A stretch of 64,000 bases of DNA from positions 14,735,778 to 14,799,777 of the forward strand of contig NC_054755.1 of NCBI RefSeq assembly GCF_018143015.1, written 5' to 3'. Every line of letters begins with the position of its first letter. The stretch's first letter is position 1. A program made the position numbers and the translations under genes. The notes under the pieces are model-generated. The model was not told where the DNA came from. It did no database searches and saw only the letters and a program-made list of their open reading frames with translations. The DNA comes from Lytechinus variegatus (lineage: Eukaryota > Echinodermata > Echinoidea > Temnopleuroida > Toxopneustidae). Shown in pieces: positions 47,176 through 61,100 of this stretch.

Positions 47176-47176
47176 A
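47151..47176. repeat. (CT)n microsatellite
   Basis: CTCTCTCTCTCTCTCTCTCT run. Confidence 0.9.
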
Positions 47177-49029
47177 CTAACACACACACCCCCTCATCCA
47201 CACACAAATACATCTCCCCTTCCCAATATTACATCCAAATTTTTATTTCCTATTTTCATTTTTTTGCATTATTTTGGCACAATGATTGACATACAAAAAA
47301 AATATTTCGAATACCGTGGATACCTAAAATATTCAAAATCACCTTGCAATCAAACCATTACTGCAAAGTACAAACATTATCCAACATGAGTGACAGTAAA
47401 TAAATAAGATGGCTGGCCTGAAAATTACAGTCAAACCTGTCTATTAAGACCATCTAAGGACAACAGAAAAAAGGGACCATTGTAGACAGGATGTATAACA
47501 CATTCCTTTCTATCGAGTGACAATCTTGATGACCATTCATTAAAGAAAAGTTTCACCAGACAAGTAGCAGCAAGAAGACAGGTTTGATTGCAAATGTTTT
47601 GTACATGGATTAAAAAAAAATAAATGATCAGGCCATGAATGTAAGCTAATGACAGAAAAAGTGATCACCAAAAAATAATAGGATTTGCAAAGAATGTTTT
47701 CCATAATACCAAAAGATAATTAATGTCCAATAGGTGGAGATACCCATAATGCAACAGAGGAATACTTTCATATAATATTGACTGGCTTTGAGTGGGATAA
47801 TGCAAATATTTCCTGACGAAGTCACATGTGACAAAGAGGAGACACTTCTATCCCTATGGTTAAAAGAGAATCATAGACTTGGTACACTTAGGTCTGCTAT
47901 AGTCCTTTAGTTGGATTCTCAAAGAATAAGATAGGATACGATCGTCATGAAGAACAAAGATAGAAATTTAAATTGACCACAATGCCCAAGGCTAATTTGG
48001 GACTTTCATACATTAAGTAAATTCATACACAATGGCTGGAATTCGAAAAAGGGATCATTCAAAACTTCTTCTTTTTTCACTTTGGCAGCCTTAAGCAGAG
48101 GAACTCAACACTTGTATCTCCCAAAATGCACCCCAAGTACACAAACTAACCATTTAAGGTACTGAAGCATCTCGGTCAGGTGATCACTACTTGTAAACTC
48201 ACACTGCATTTATTTTCAAACCTTGTTCGGCAGACAAAAGTGCACAATGACTTGGCTAACCTTTTGGCACCTATCGAATTGTTTTTTACTTGGGTTTTAC
48301 ATGTAGTAGTTAGCAAGTAGTCTTTCTGCATCAGACACTACACAGCATGAGAACGTTGACAATGGGCTCTCTAAGCAAACTAACATTAATGCAAAAAAAC
48401 ATGCACACAATTGGATTGGACTTGTTTCCATTTGCTCCTCTTACAAGGTGCAAATTCCAAACACTTTTTTCATTCAACCTTGATCAAGTATTCAAGTTGA
48501 TGAAAAGGTCTCAGATACAGCTTGCAGATTAATCACTAAATTTATAAAATTGATTATATTGATTGTGATTGTATTGATTATTAATCGATTGTCAGCCCCG
48601 TGATTAAGCTTTATGTTACGAGACATATCCAAAATTCCTAATCAGGTAATAAAGGCATGGACTCATCTCTCTACCAGTAACATAAAACAAAATTAAAAAT
48701 AAATAACATTAGCACATCACATTGTCAAAGGGGAATAAGAGGCGAAATGTAAAAATTATCAACTCATTACTTAAAATTGCAAAAAAATGCAAAATTAAAT
48801 AAAGGGAAACGTAAATACAATATCCCCACTGTGGAAATGAATCACATAGTACATGATAGTGATGTACATATATTCAAATAATAATAGTCTGCTTATACTT
48901 AATAGGAATGGTTAAATTCCATGACAACATAAAGCATTTCAGCAATATTAGATAAATGTCCTTTGAAGATACTTCCTCTTGAAAAATATATATTCCTTTT
49001 ATGTACAGATGAGAAAGAAAAAAATGCAG

Positions 49030-49160
49030 CTAACATGTAGTCGAGATTTTATCAGGGACTTTGTCTGAGAGCGACATCCAGTCATAGACTTTGTTTTCTT
49101 CATGTCCTTTCTTTGTGAGCCGAGAACCAACGGCACCGCTGAACAGATCAAAGACACCGC
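49030..49160 (-). CDS. Desulfhydrase exon 9 (residues 343-384, stop)
   Basis: Acceptor TAATTCACAG. Completes IHTGG and encodes [14 protein letters not shown] to the stop TAG at 49030-49032. Confidence 0.93.
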
Positions 49161-52100
49161 CTGTGAATTAGGAATAGGAAAGAGAGAGGAAGAATTCATT
49201 AAAATCAAATGCATTAATGTTTATCAAAGTTGAAGTTTTCAGTTTTCTAGAATACTACTAATTTGTGTTCTACCATGTCCTAAACATCATTATTAAGCAG
49301 CTGTACGGAATGAAAAATAATTTTTTTAAACATCTGTTTTTATTGTAACTATAAAATATGACGTACATGTAAATGCCAATTAAATTCTCAAATTATCAAA
49401 CACAATCTAAGATCATAATGGCTAAGTCAACTTGATCTATGATCAAATTTAACTACATGTAATTAGCGTGTGCTTCACAACCAACAGCTTGTCTACTCAT
49501 TCTTTAAGTCCTCTGTCAAATGAACAGTTGTCTTATCATATAAACTAAGTGAAAGTTAAACCAGATTGGTGTAGCCCAACCGACAATTAAACAAAGTGTT
49601 AAATGGGCTAAATAAGGGTGCTACTGACAACCCTTTTCACCATTCACTTTTGTACATGTAGTAAATATATGTCTCATGTATTTTTCATCAAAAAGAGGCA
49701 TGGCCAAATTCCATTTCGGTGACTGGCTTTCATTGTTATTAAATATCCGTTAATCATCAACGTGATCTTTGAATCGCTGACTGTCCCCTTTTAATTGCGC
49801 GAAGAAAACAAACTTTTTTCAAAAAAATAATGCTCGTTTAATTTTTAGCGAGAAAATCTAGAAATGAGTATCAAATGATCTCCATGGTATGGTTTTTATA
49901 CTGAGATGATTTAATGCTATGAATCTGATGAATATTTGTTCTCATAACCAAGTTTGTGGGAGTAACAGGGTCATCGTGGTGTGTCGTCTATATGGGCATA
50001 AACCGACCATTATATGTAACCAGCCAGGGTGGCTGGGCGGCCAGCCTTGGCCTTGACATATCCCGGCCCGGCAAGGTTGGTATAATGCAAGACCCTGTTA
50101 CAGTTTCACATTCTTGCCCTCACACGAAGTTGCGTTGATGGCTAATGGATATTCAATAACAATAAAAGCCAATCAGAGAAAGGGAATTGGCCAAGCCTCT
50201 TTTTTAAAAGAAAAATACATGAGAGAGTAATAAATATTCACTACTGTACAAAAGTGAATGGGGAAGAGGGGTCTCAGAATAGGGGTGTCAGGCGTGTCAG
50301 AAATCTGGGTGTCAGTAAATGGAAGCACCCACTAAATGACAATAAGATCAAATAATAGGAGACTAACTGGTTTCAGACCGAAATGGGATTACACCATGCT
50401 GGATGAGACCAGGCCCTGTCTTACAAACAACGCCCGCATCCATTAAAAATGCATGTTTGTTCAAAATGTTTTCTAGATATGATGTATTCATACATTCATC
50501 GTTTTCTAGACAATTTGGTGCGTTCCTTTAACCCTATCTAGGCCGGGGGGGGGGGGCCTTGGAGGCCCCCCTCAACAAATCGCGCAATATTTTCGCAGCG
50601 CGAAATTTTTTGACCGCGCCACTCGCTGACTTTTTACTTTCAAGTCTTGCGCAACTTTTGAGACCAACTTTGCGTCCTCCGGGTACGTGGTTCCGAAATT
50701 ACGCAACATTATGTAAGTGCATGTCAGACCGAAAATTGCTCAAAAACGTGATTTCGTGTACAAAGTCAATGCAAATTGTGTTTTCAACCAAAATTCATAA
50801 ATGTATGATTATTTTTAGTTTTGCTGCTCTAAATGTATTTATTTTATGCTTTTTATGATCACAGAAGAGTCCCCAACAAATTTCATTGAAAAAACAATGA
50901 AAAACAAAAGGTCAAAAAACAAAGAAATACATAAGAAATTGCAAAAAACAATAAAATACATAAGAAAATGATTTGATATCGCAATTTTTTTCATGTACAC
51001 TTGCTAAGAACACCACAAAGAGTTTCTATACCAAAAATTAGTACATTTGGAGCTTTATTTAGGGAGTTAGAGGAAAAAGTATGATTTCGCATACTAATTA
51101 CGCATAAATTAGCATAATCACTTAATAGCGACTCGCACGAAAAAAATTACTATACAATCTTGGAGATTATGTCCCAGGCAACGAGCATGCCAATTTTCGG
51201 CGCGATTGCGCGGTCGACGGCCGAGATCTTAGGGGGGGGGCCTGGGAGGCCCCCCCGGCCATATGAACTCCCAAAATACCCCGGCCTAGATAGGGTTAAC
51301 AAAGGAAATTTCGAGAATTTCCTGTAGAAAAAAATATACTGATGGATTTCCATAGATTTTCGACGGATTGGATAAATCGTAACTGTAAGATGGGGCCAAG
51401 GGGAGCGTTTCATCACATTTTCCTCCGACAAATTGTCAGGTCTGACAACTTTCCTTGATTATGATTGGCTGAGAGGTACTGTTACCATAGTAATTATCGG
51501 ATAAAACAGTACTTGTCTGATAAAACGTCTAACAAGTCCTTTCATGAAACGCCCTCCTTGGGCCTTGTTTCATCAAGACTTTCTACTAATATAACATTAA
51601 ACTACCATGGAAATCTTTATTGTGATTGGCTGCTGAGCCCTGTTACCATGGTAGCTGCCAAATTACAGAGGTGAAGAAGATGAAGTGGGTGTATAATTTA
51701 GAGTACCCTTCCACTCACCTGTGTGAATGAATAGAATCTTCTTTCCCTTGAACGTTCCTGGTTTCTCTTTCATTAGCTTGATGAGATGGTAGGTGGCCTT
51801 CCCGGAGTACACAGGGTCGACGAGGATACCCGTGTTACTCGCAACCTGCTCGATGCATTCTGCGAACATCAAAGGGACAGTTCAGGAATATGCCCATATT
51901 AAATATAACTGACTACGATGAACCCTTCCTTTGCCTTTACATGTTCTTCAAAGACGTAGGTTAGCATTACAAAGATCTCATTGAAAAATATTCTAAACTG
52001 TGATGTGTTGTTAATTTTATAGTATACTGGTAATAATTCTCTGATGGAAAATGTGTACATTAAGCCATACATAAAACCTAACCACCAAAAGTGGATAATC

Positions 52101-55100
52101 TGTAATCCCTATGTTTACATAATTCAGAACCAACAATCCTACCTCTAACCCTATGCCCTCTGAGATATTATGACTTGAGCAGCTATCCCAGGACCATATG
52201 TCAATTAGGCCTGGGACTTTCGGGTTTTTTTCTTTTCGGGTACCCGTGGTAATTTTCGGGCGGGTACCCGAAAATCATGTCGCTCGAAATATGACTGGTG
52301 GAAAAACCCCATAGGTGACGTCATCCAGCCACTGCGACGCAAGCCAATTTATGAATGAATATATAGTAAGCATGCGCATTGCAAGCCTCAGCCCCACGCA
52401 GTATTCCGTCAAAAAAAGTCTGCAATACTGTGTCACCTCGTACCAAAATCGACCTAGAATTCCACTTTCCTTTATTTCATATGAATTATGAAAGGTATTC
52501 TCAGAGGATCTGTTTTCCCACCGATACCGCACTGGTAAGCAAATTTTTATTACTTCTTGCTTTTCCGTCAAAATCTTACGAAGTAGCGTCGATATTACAT
52601 CGTGTTCGTGAATTTCTAGAATCTATCGCTACGTGAACAAAGTCAATTGATTTCCGGGTTTCGGAGCGTCGAATGCGCCAGCCAATCACGATCGTGTTAC
52701 CATTTTCGGTTTATGATAAACTGAAAATGGTATCAAGAACGTGATTGGCTGGCGCCTCGTTTGCTCCGAAACCCGGAAATCAATTGACTTTGTTCACGTA
52801 GCGGTAGATTCTACAAACTCACAAACACGATGCAACATCGACGCTACTTCGTAAGATTTTGACGGAAAAGCAAGAAGTAATAAAATTTGCTTACTTGTGT
52901 GGTATCGGTGAGAAAACAGATCCTCTGAGAATACCTTTCATAATCCATATGAAATAAAGGAAAGTGGAATTCTAGGTCGATTTTGGTACGAGGTGACACA
53001 GTATTGCAGACTTTTTTTGACGGAATACTGCGTGGGGCTGAGGCTTGCAATGCGCATGCTTACTATATTTTCATTCATAAATTGGCTTGCGTCGCAGTGG
53101 CTAGATGACGTCACTGCGCTGCAAAAGAAACATGGCGACGATTGAACGATCTCAGTCACATCGTCATCACTTGAAAAACTAGTATATTTAAGGATATTTC
53201 GAGGGTAATTGGTGAGATTCAGAATGAGACTTGTGTACTTTTGTGATGAGTTTACAATCATGTCTTACACTACGCAATACAAATCAAATGTACGTTATAC
53301 TGGTGAGCAATTTTCGGGTATCGGGTATTGATTTTTCTACCCGGGTACCCGACGCTTCCGGGCGGGACCCGGGTACCCGGGTTTTAGTCCCAGCCCTAAT
53401 GTCAATATTGTCCATACAGATTTTTTTTTTTAATGGTGCCTATTCCCTCACATTCTGCAGCCCCAAGATAAAACTTGTCATTAATAATTACCTAATTCTT
53501 CAGCAGTATTCATGGCATACCCGATGCCCACTACTTCATCACGGATGTGCATGATGTCAACGGCTTTGACCCCAGTGCCGTCCTCGCCCTGCAGACCAAG
53601 AGATTTGAGTGTCTTGTCACCGAGATCGTAGAAAAACATCTTGTCCTTGCAGGCAGCAAATCCGTGTATCCTACAAGAATTTTTTTTCGAAAAGATGAGT
53701 TTAAAAAATATTATTTTCTGTGTTTTGTGTCTACTAAATTAGATCACACTAAAATGATAACCAGGGCCCATCCCATATCATTGTATTAACTACTAGGGAG
53801 ATCCTGGTTGTGATTAGCTGATGAGCACTAATTCCATGGCAACTGCTATAATGACAAAGATTACATAACTTCTTACTCTTCAATAAGCCACCAATAATGC
53901 AGGGTGCTACATAACTTTTTAGAAGCAATTGCCCTGTCGGGCAAATAAATTTTTAAATAGTTGGAATATACTTGCCCGAAAAAATCCTTGAAAAAAAGTT
54001 TTACCTTTTCAAACGAAAATATTGCAGTTTTATAAACCATTGACCTTTTTTCTCTCTTCTGACATAAACTGATATACCTTGTTCTTGCATTGTTTTACAA
54101 AGTGATTTTATCTTGCCCACCATGACCAAATTTACATTCATTATCAATTATAATTTTAGTAATTCTACTATGAGGACTTTGCCTGCCCAATTTGGGCATG
54201 TACTTTTGGTCTTTACTTCAAAACACTTGCCCGACTAACTTTTACTTGCCCCGGGCAATCGGTCAAGTGCATATGTAGCACCCTGTAACATATTCCATCC
54301 CGAATTCTTGGAACAAATAAATGACACATAGACAGACCAAATCATATATAGTTTATTTCATTTTCAATGGAAATGTGTAGAATTTATTTCAAATCAGAAC
54401 CACTATAGGCAGTCTTGGAGCAAGAATTCCAATAAACTGCTTTTTTCCATCATCTGAGATTATGCCACAGAAATATTCCTCATCATGACAAAGCACACAA
54501 AAGCTGTTGGCCCATACCCCCCCCCCCCCAACACGGGTGGTGTAGTCCAGTGGTTAGAGCATTAGACTCATAATCACAAGATTCCCCACTCTACCATTGT
54601 CTCCACTTTGATAAAAAGGCCGAAGAATAATATCTGTCATCTGTAAGGTCAGCCAATATGACTGATTAACCTAGATTGAAAATGTCTCTATTGGTAATTG
54701 GTTATTATACAATTAATGCACATTTATGAGTGTGTTATGACGATGCAGCACATTCGAGGGTATTTACAATTATGCGAAAGCAAGAGGGGCTTGCGCCGAG
54801 TGCTTTTGCATAACATTGTGAATGCCCGAGAGTTGCTCGCATTGTCACTAACATCACGAATCTTAAAATGTGCATTAATTGTTTTATAAAATGGGTCGGC
54901 AAAATGAATTTTTCATGGAAATCTTGTTCAAATCCCTCCAACTTGTCAACGATCGCACAGACGAAGAGATCACAAGACTGTCAATTATGACATCACAGGC
55001 GTATCTACTATGCGCGTCTAATTAAGTGCATCAAAATCCTAGCCAGCCTCTTTTACTGAACGCGTATCAGTTTTTACGTGCTATTGGAACTATAATGCTG

Positions 55101-58100
55101 CACAAAAAATGCACGACTGGAAGGTTGCGCATAATTAAAGCATGAACACGTGACTTGAATACGCACTCACCATTGGCTACATTCTTGAACCCGTTTTATA
55201 AAATTGGTTATACCAGCTTGGCGTTTACCAGCAAAATGCTCTCCTGCTGAGTTCCTACTTGAGTTGCCATATACAGAAACAGAAAAAAATGAATATAAAT
55301 TATTCTACTGCTCAGATCAAAAAGAACTTACTTCAGCTTGCTTCCTGTGAGATAGTTTCCAATAGCAAGGCCAGTCACAGAACCGCTGCTCCCTGCTGCT
55401 ATTACAACATCTGTAAATCGGTCAAGAAGACCCTGAAAACAAAAGCATTATCATTGCTTAAATATCATTCATTTTATCTTTAAATTTGGTTTCAAATAAA
55501 TTATGAAAGCCAAAGCAACATTTATACTGATAGTTTGGTTTGGGGGTTTGTTTCCACAAGCGATACTTTATCAAGTGGTCATCTGATATATGAATGCCTA
55601 CCAGTTGAGTTGACGAAATGAACAATCTTTTGTAAGAAATACAGATCCATTTGTATGTAAACCAAGAAGGGCTATTTGCAGGGCTATTTCTGCCAAGGAT
55701 ATACAGGGGGGGGGGCAAACATTGACCCCCTCCCCTTCAGATTTTGATTGCCGTGAAAATCTGCCCGTGGGTATAGCCAGATCTTAACTACAAGACTGTA
55801 CAGTCACATTTAAAAGAAATTAGCATTTTCCAATATATGCAAATAGTCCTATAAAATTTACTCTAAATTAATGACTGATCACATCATAGATTTTAGCCTA
55901 TCACTTGGTCAGGATCTACATTGTCATATTTACCTGGCCCATCAATTCACGGAAGCATTCAATGTAGCCCCATACTCCAATCTCATTGGATCCACCAAAC
56001 GGCAGTCTGTAAGCCTTCTTATTGCTTGTTTGTCTACAAAAAATCAAACAGGGATTAGAATAGACGAGGGTAAGATTAAACTAGGTTTAGATAAGACAGA
56101 CTGTTGGGTAGAGAATCCTCAAAATTATGCAAAACCACGATAATCCATAAGCTTATATGTACATCCAACAATTTCCATATTATATGACACCTACATAAAT
56201 CCTTGTCATTTAATAGGTTGCTTGACATTGATCATTCAGCCAATTTTGCAATGACATCATCATTCGTAGAAGATACGATCCAATCATCATGCAATTTTGG
56301 ATCCAAACGATTTTGTCCATTGACCTATTAAAGCTACACAAACTTTCCCATCCAAACTTGGAAATGTTCAATTAAGGTGTCATATAAAACAAATAATGAG
56401 TGATTTTCATTCGTTCAATGGACACTGGGTAGAATACTTCAGCCAGTGAAAGATGAAATGGTCCATTCAACTCAGCTATGCCTCGTTGCCTAGATCATCA
56501 TCTTTCACCTCATGAAGTATTCTGTCCATTTCACTTAACTCCTGAATATTCTTTATTTGCATAATAGCATTTCAACCAAATATGAGATATCATACACTGT
56601 AATGTCATATTAAAGCATGTACATGTAAAGCACAATGGCAAGATTACCTTCCATAGAATGAAATCTTAAGAATATATAAAGCCACGAATGAACAGCAAAT
56701 GTAAAAAAAATCATAAAACATTTGTAAGATTGCATGTAAGTTTACATGAAAGATAAATGAAAATTCAATGAATGCATGAATAATGACAATCCTTACTGGA
56801 TATGGTTCTGAAGCTGTTTCATGCGGGGGTATACTTCGGTCTCCAGAGGGCAGTCTAATGGCATGAGGTAGAAATTACAGCCCACCAGACGATCAAGCAA
56901 AGCGTTTCCTGTGAACGGCAGATCCTATTGATGTGAAGGCAATGATGTTTACATAAAGATGGAATGAATGTGAATGACGTAATGAATAAAATAATGTATT
57001 CAGAGCTGCCAACCTTGTGTAATTCTCCTCCCCCCCCAAAAAAAAATCACAATTGGCCTAAAAAGAAGAGACAAGAGTGTCGCGAAGGCAAGCACATGAT
57101 ACGCCCGCCTATAACAAGGGAAATGGAGTTATTGGTCAAGCAAGATAAGTGGAAGGTGGCAACTTCACCTTCTGACCTCAAAATCAATAGAAATCCTGGG
57201 ATCTATGCTAGCATCATACACACCAAATTATATGAGCCTACATGTAGGTTACGTTACACTGAAGTTATTGTGTTAACAAGGACTACAGCAGGGTAAGATG
57301 AAAACATGTCATTGTGACCTTGACCTTTGACCTCAAAATAAATAGGCTTCCTGGGATCCATGCTAGTATCATACACATCAAATTATATGAGCCTAGGTTC
57401 AGTTAAACTGAAGTTATCGTGTTTACAAGGAAAAGTTAACGGATAGACAGACGGACACCGAGCGTGATACCATAACATGTCCCATCTAGGACAGGCATAT
57501 AAAAAGTACTAGTAATATGATTATCTTGACCACACGTTTGCAGCTCTGTATGCATTGTAAGTGATGCTATGGCATAATGTAATGAAGTAATGTACTCCTT
57601 AGTTGTCCAGCGAATATATAACAAAATAAATGGATACAACCGGAACATGAATTGAGTAAAATCAAATGCTGATGGCAATATATGGATCGAACATAATGTA
57701 CACAACTACATGTGCGGAAAAGTAGGCAAATTTTATGACTGCAGCATATCTGATGAAGACTATGCAATGTACCGGTATTCATGGACATAACAGTCAAATC
57801 ATGAGTAGCAAAGTGCACCAGGGCCCATTGTCAAAGAGTTACGATTGATCCAATCAATCGCAACTATGGAAAGCCAGCAAAGTCAACATATGAAATGCAT
57901 GTTTGTTTTAAAAAAATCCTAGATATGAATCCATATCCATAAATTCATTGATTTCTTGACAATTTGGAGTGTTCTCCTTTGATTACAAAGGACATTTTGC
58001 AAATTTCCTGTAGAAAAAATTATGACACTGATGGATTTCCATAGAGTTATGATTGATCGGATCAATTGTAACCCTTTGTACAACGGGGCCCAGATCACTG

Positions 58101-61100
58101 CTGATGTATAATAAATGTAAGATATATATGAACATGTCAAGTGAAGACAATGAAATGGTACAGTATTACTGAAATGGTTCATCTGACATTAAAGAAAACT
58201 TTTTTCTTTCACAATGAAGTTTGACCCGTTGTTGGTAAGCTTTTACTTAGGAGGCTGCAAGCTTCATCAGACCTCCGTTTTAGATGGCTAGTTTCAGGCA
58301 TTATTTTTCATTATTTATTTATCGTTACTATCATTCATATTTTATTATCATTGTCACTTCTAAAATTATTTTTATACCGGTATTTGATTTTATATTTATT
58401 TTATTTACATGTATATAGTTTATAATTTTTTTGTGGGGGGTGGACTACTTTTCAGAACTTACTGCCAAAATCTGCAATATTGGCTAAGCTTTAAGATGGA
58501 AATGAATAGGGATTTTCCGCGGCTCCTTTTTGAGTTTCCAAGACTCTATTAAGTATTGGGGGGCAAAATCGCCCTAAGCCCCAGTGTAATAGATGGCAGA
58601 GATGCTGAAGAAATATACAAAGCGGAAGCTTACCAAAAACAGGTAAATTTCATGGTTGTGAGAACAGAATTATTTTCTACAGAACTGCATATTTAGTGAT
58701 TGCATCAAAATACAGAGCAAACTCTTACCGTCTTTTCAGACCAAAGGAAAAGATGGCTGTCCAGTCCCATTTGACGGGCAGCAATGGCTCCGGCTCGGCA
58801 AGAATTTGAAAAGATGCCACCACACGTCATGATGGAATCACAGCCTTGGTCAACGCAGTCAGCCATTAAAAACTCCAACTTCCTAACCTACAATTGTAAG
58901 TGGTCAATGAATGAAAGAAATAATTAGCTTTTAATGTTGAAGCCAACAACATGTAGTCGCAGCAAACGATGAATGTTTATTGTATCATCATATATCTTGT
59001 TCATTTCAAACTATCTATGCCAAATCAGGAGATCTAAGCTGAAAATAATCACTTTAACACTGTAAGTCACTAATTAGCTAATAAAGAAGCTAAAATAATT
59101 TCTTGCATTTAGTTGCAGTTTTGCCATTAAATTGACTTGAATAAAACCTTCTCATTACAACATAAAAACATTGGTAAGGACAAGAGCTTTAATAGCCAGT
59201 CCTATGCTTTTTCTGTTCTCCTCAAACTGCATAAAATGAGAGGGAAAAAGAAGGAAAGAACCCAACCTATGGTTATGCAACCAAGGATTCATATGCAAAT
59301 ATTTGACTCTCAACGCAACAGAAAATTGTTCATTCATTGAATTCATCTCGTCTTGATTTGGCAATGCACCTTTATTTAATCTACATTTTATCCAAGTCCA
59401 AAATTAATAATCGTTTTGCAAAAACTTAAGAATTCTGCTGCTCGTAGAGTGACCCTTCGTTACAAATTCACCCACATCATTCCTGTTCTTAAATCTTTCC
59501 ATTGGTTGCCCATGAGTGAATGTGTCAAATTAAAAATCCTTTAGTATATCACTCAGTTCATGGCTCTGCTCCATAGTACAACACTGCTCTCATTAACACC
59601 TACACACCATCTAGGCTTCTATGCTCCAGTTACTCTGGTCTTCTCTTCTTACAATTCCAAAATATAAAACGAATTGGGGGAAAAGGCCATTCATCCATGC
59701 AGGGCCCTCACATGACTATGGAATTCCCTCCCATGAGAGATCCGAGATAGCAAGAGTGTTGAAACATTTAAGATATATTAAGCTAAAAGCTTACCTCTTA
59801 AACCCATTTTTATTAATGATTTTCTATTACTTGTAATTTTGTTAGCCCCCCCCCTTTATTTTTGCGCCTTGATGCTCATCTCTTACGAGACAATACGAGA
59901 TTGAAATGGCGCCAAACAAATTGCATATATTGTTATCATTTACAATTCAGATTTGCTACATTTGTTTTATAAGCATGCAAATAGCAAAAAGGAATGGGTG
60001 CGATGGTATCAGATTTTCAATTCATGAGGTGAAAGATGCTATATTGATTGCTTTTTTTTCTAGATTCAAATCCACTTGCTGATGGTGCTAAGGTGGGACT
60101 TGACCTTTAATAAAAGATCCCTGATTATATTTACCTTATTTCCTGAGAGCACACTGCCTGTCATATCATCGCGTTTGATGTGGACCTGAAAATCCTCAGG
60201 GATTCCCGGAAGACGCCATCGCTGAATAGGTGTTCCGAGACATCCCAACTATAAAATAAGGAAACAAGAAATGGACCTTTCTATATATTATCAGAAAAAG
60301 GATTTGTATCTATCGGTAAAATGATGACATGCCAGACAATATCAAAATGAAGAAATATAGTGATTAAACAAATAACTGGACACCATCTCAGGAGATAAAT
60401 CAAGGAAAGAGAACACTATGAGACTTGACTGGTGGAAATAGTGCTTAGCTAAGCTGTACTCAAGTCAAAACATTCTCAATTTTCAATGCCAATCGGCACA
60501 TGAAATTCAAATATCACATGACCAATGGGCGCATTAGTCGCATACCACAAAATCAAAATTTATGAAATCCACAACTGTTTTAAACTTGATCGATTTCACC
60601 AAATTGTCACCAATATGTTTCTCTAGTTTGTATGCTTTTAGAAAACCAACGTAATGACAGGGTAAATTTCCCCTTAGTGATGGTAAACTTTCTCCTTGTT
60701 TTTTTTTCATTAAAAAGGATTCCATTTAAAAAAAAAACTTAGTACTCCATGGTGAAGTTAGTACTACTCATAGAAAATATGGCACTGTTGACAGTCTTAC
60801 ATGCATGCCCATTCGTCCAATTACATGTATCAACTTGTCTACTATTATTTTGTGTACCATCAGTTCGTCCACTATTCACATGGTCTAATTGCCAAGTTTC
60901 GTCCACTCACCATTTTGTAATATGACCAGATGGTCCAAAATTCATTTAGGCCATATATCATTTGGTCTAATCGGATTAGGTGTTTATCGGGTGAAATGAA
61001 TGAAAAGCAATTGGGTATTAGACCAACTGGTTGTAATGGTCATAGACGAATTGGTGATTGTACAAAGTGATTAATAAACCAAATGGTTATTGGACCAAAT

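Larger units (their letters stand above)
44702..49029. other. Stretch between P450 5' end and desulfhydrase 3' end
   Basis: No coding exon recognised. It holds a fold-back element (45548-45895), a pyrimidine-rich patch (45960-46080), a C11 run near 46807, a (CT)n tract (47151-47176) and probably the long 3' UTR of the desulfhydrase gene. A candidate AATAAA on the minus strand is at 48209-48214. The P450 promoter must lie here, but no core element is convincing. Confidence 0.45.

Noticed and set aside
52379..53050. Two near-identical peptides on opposite strands as a gene pair
   Set aside because: They are the same sequence read from the two arms of a palindromic transposon.
54540..54605. tRNA-Met gene
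   Set aside because: A-box and CAT loop resemble tRNA-Met, but the T-arm/B-box is lost.
59621..59836. 71-aa frame as a host gene
   Set aside because: Matches the C-terminal region of LINE reverse transcriptases and is flanked by the rest of the decayed domain in other frames.
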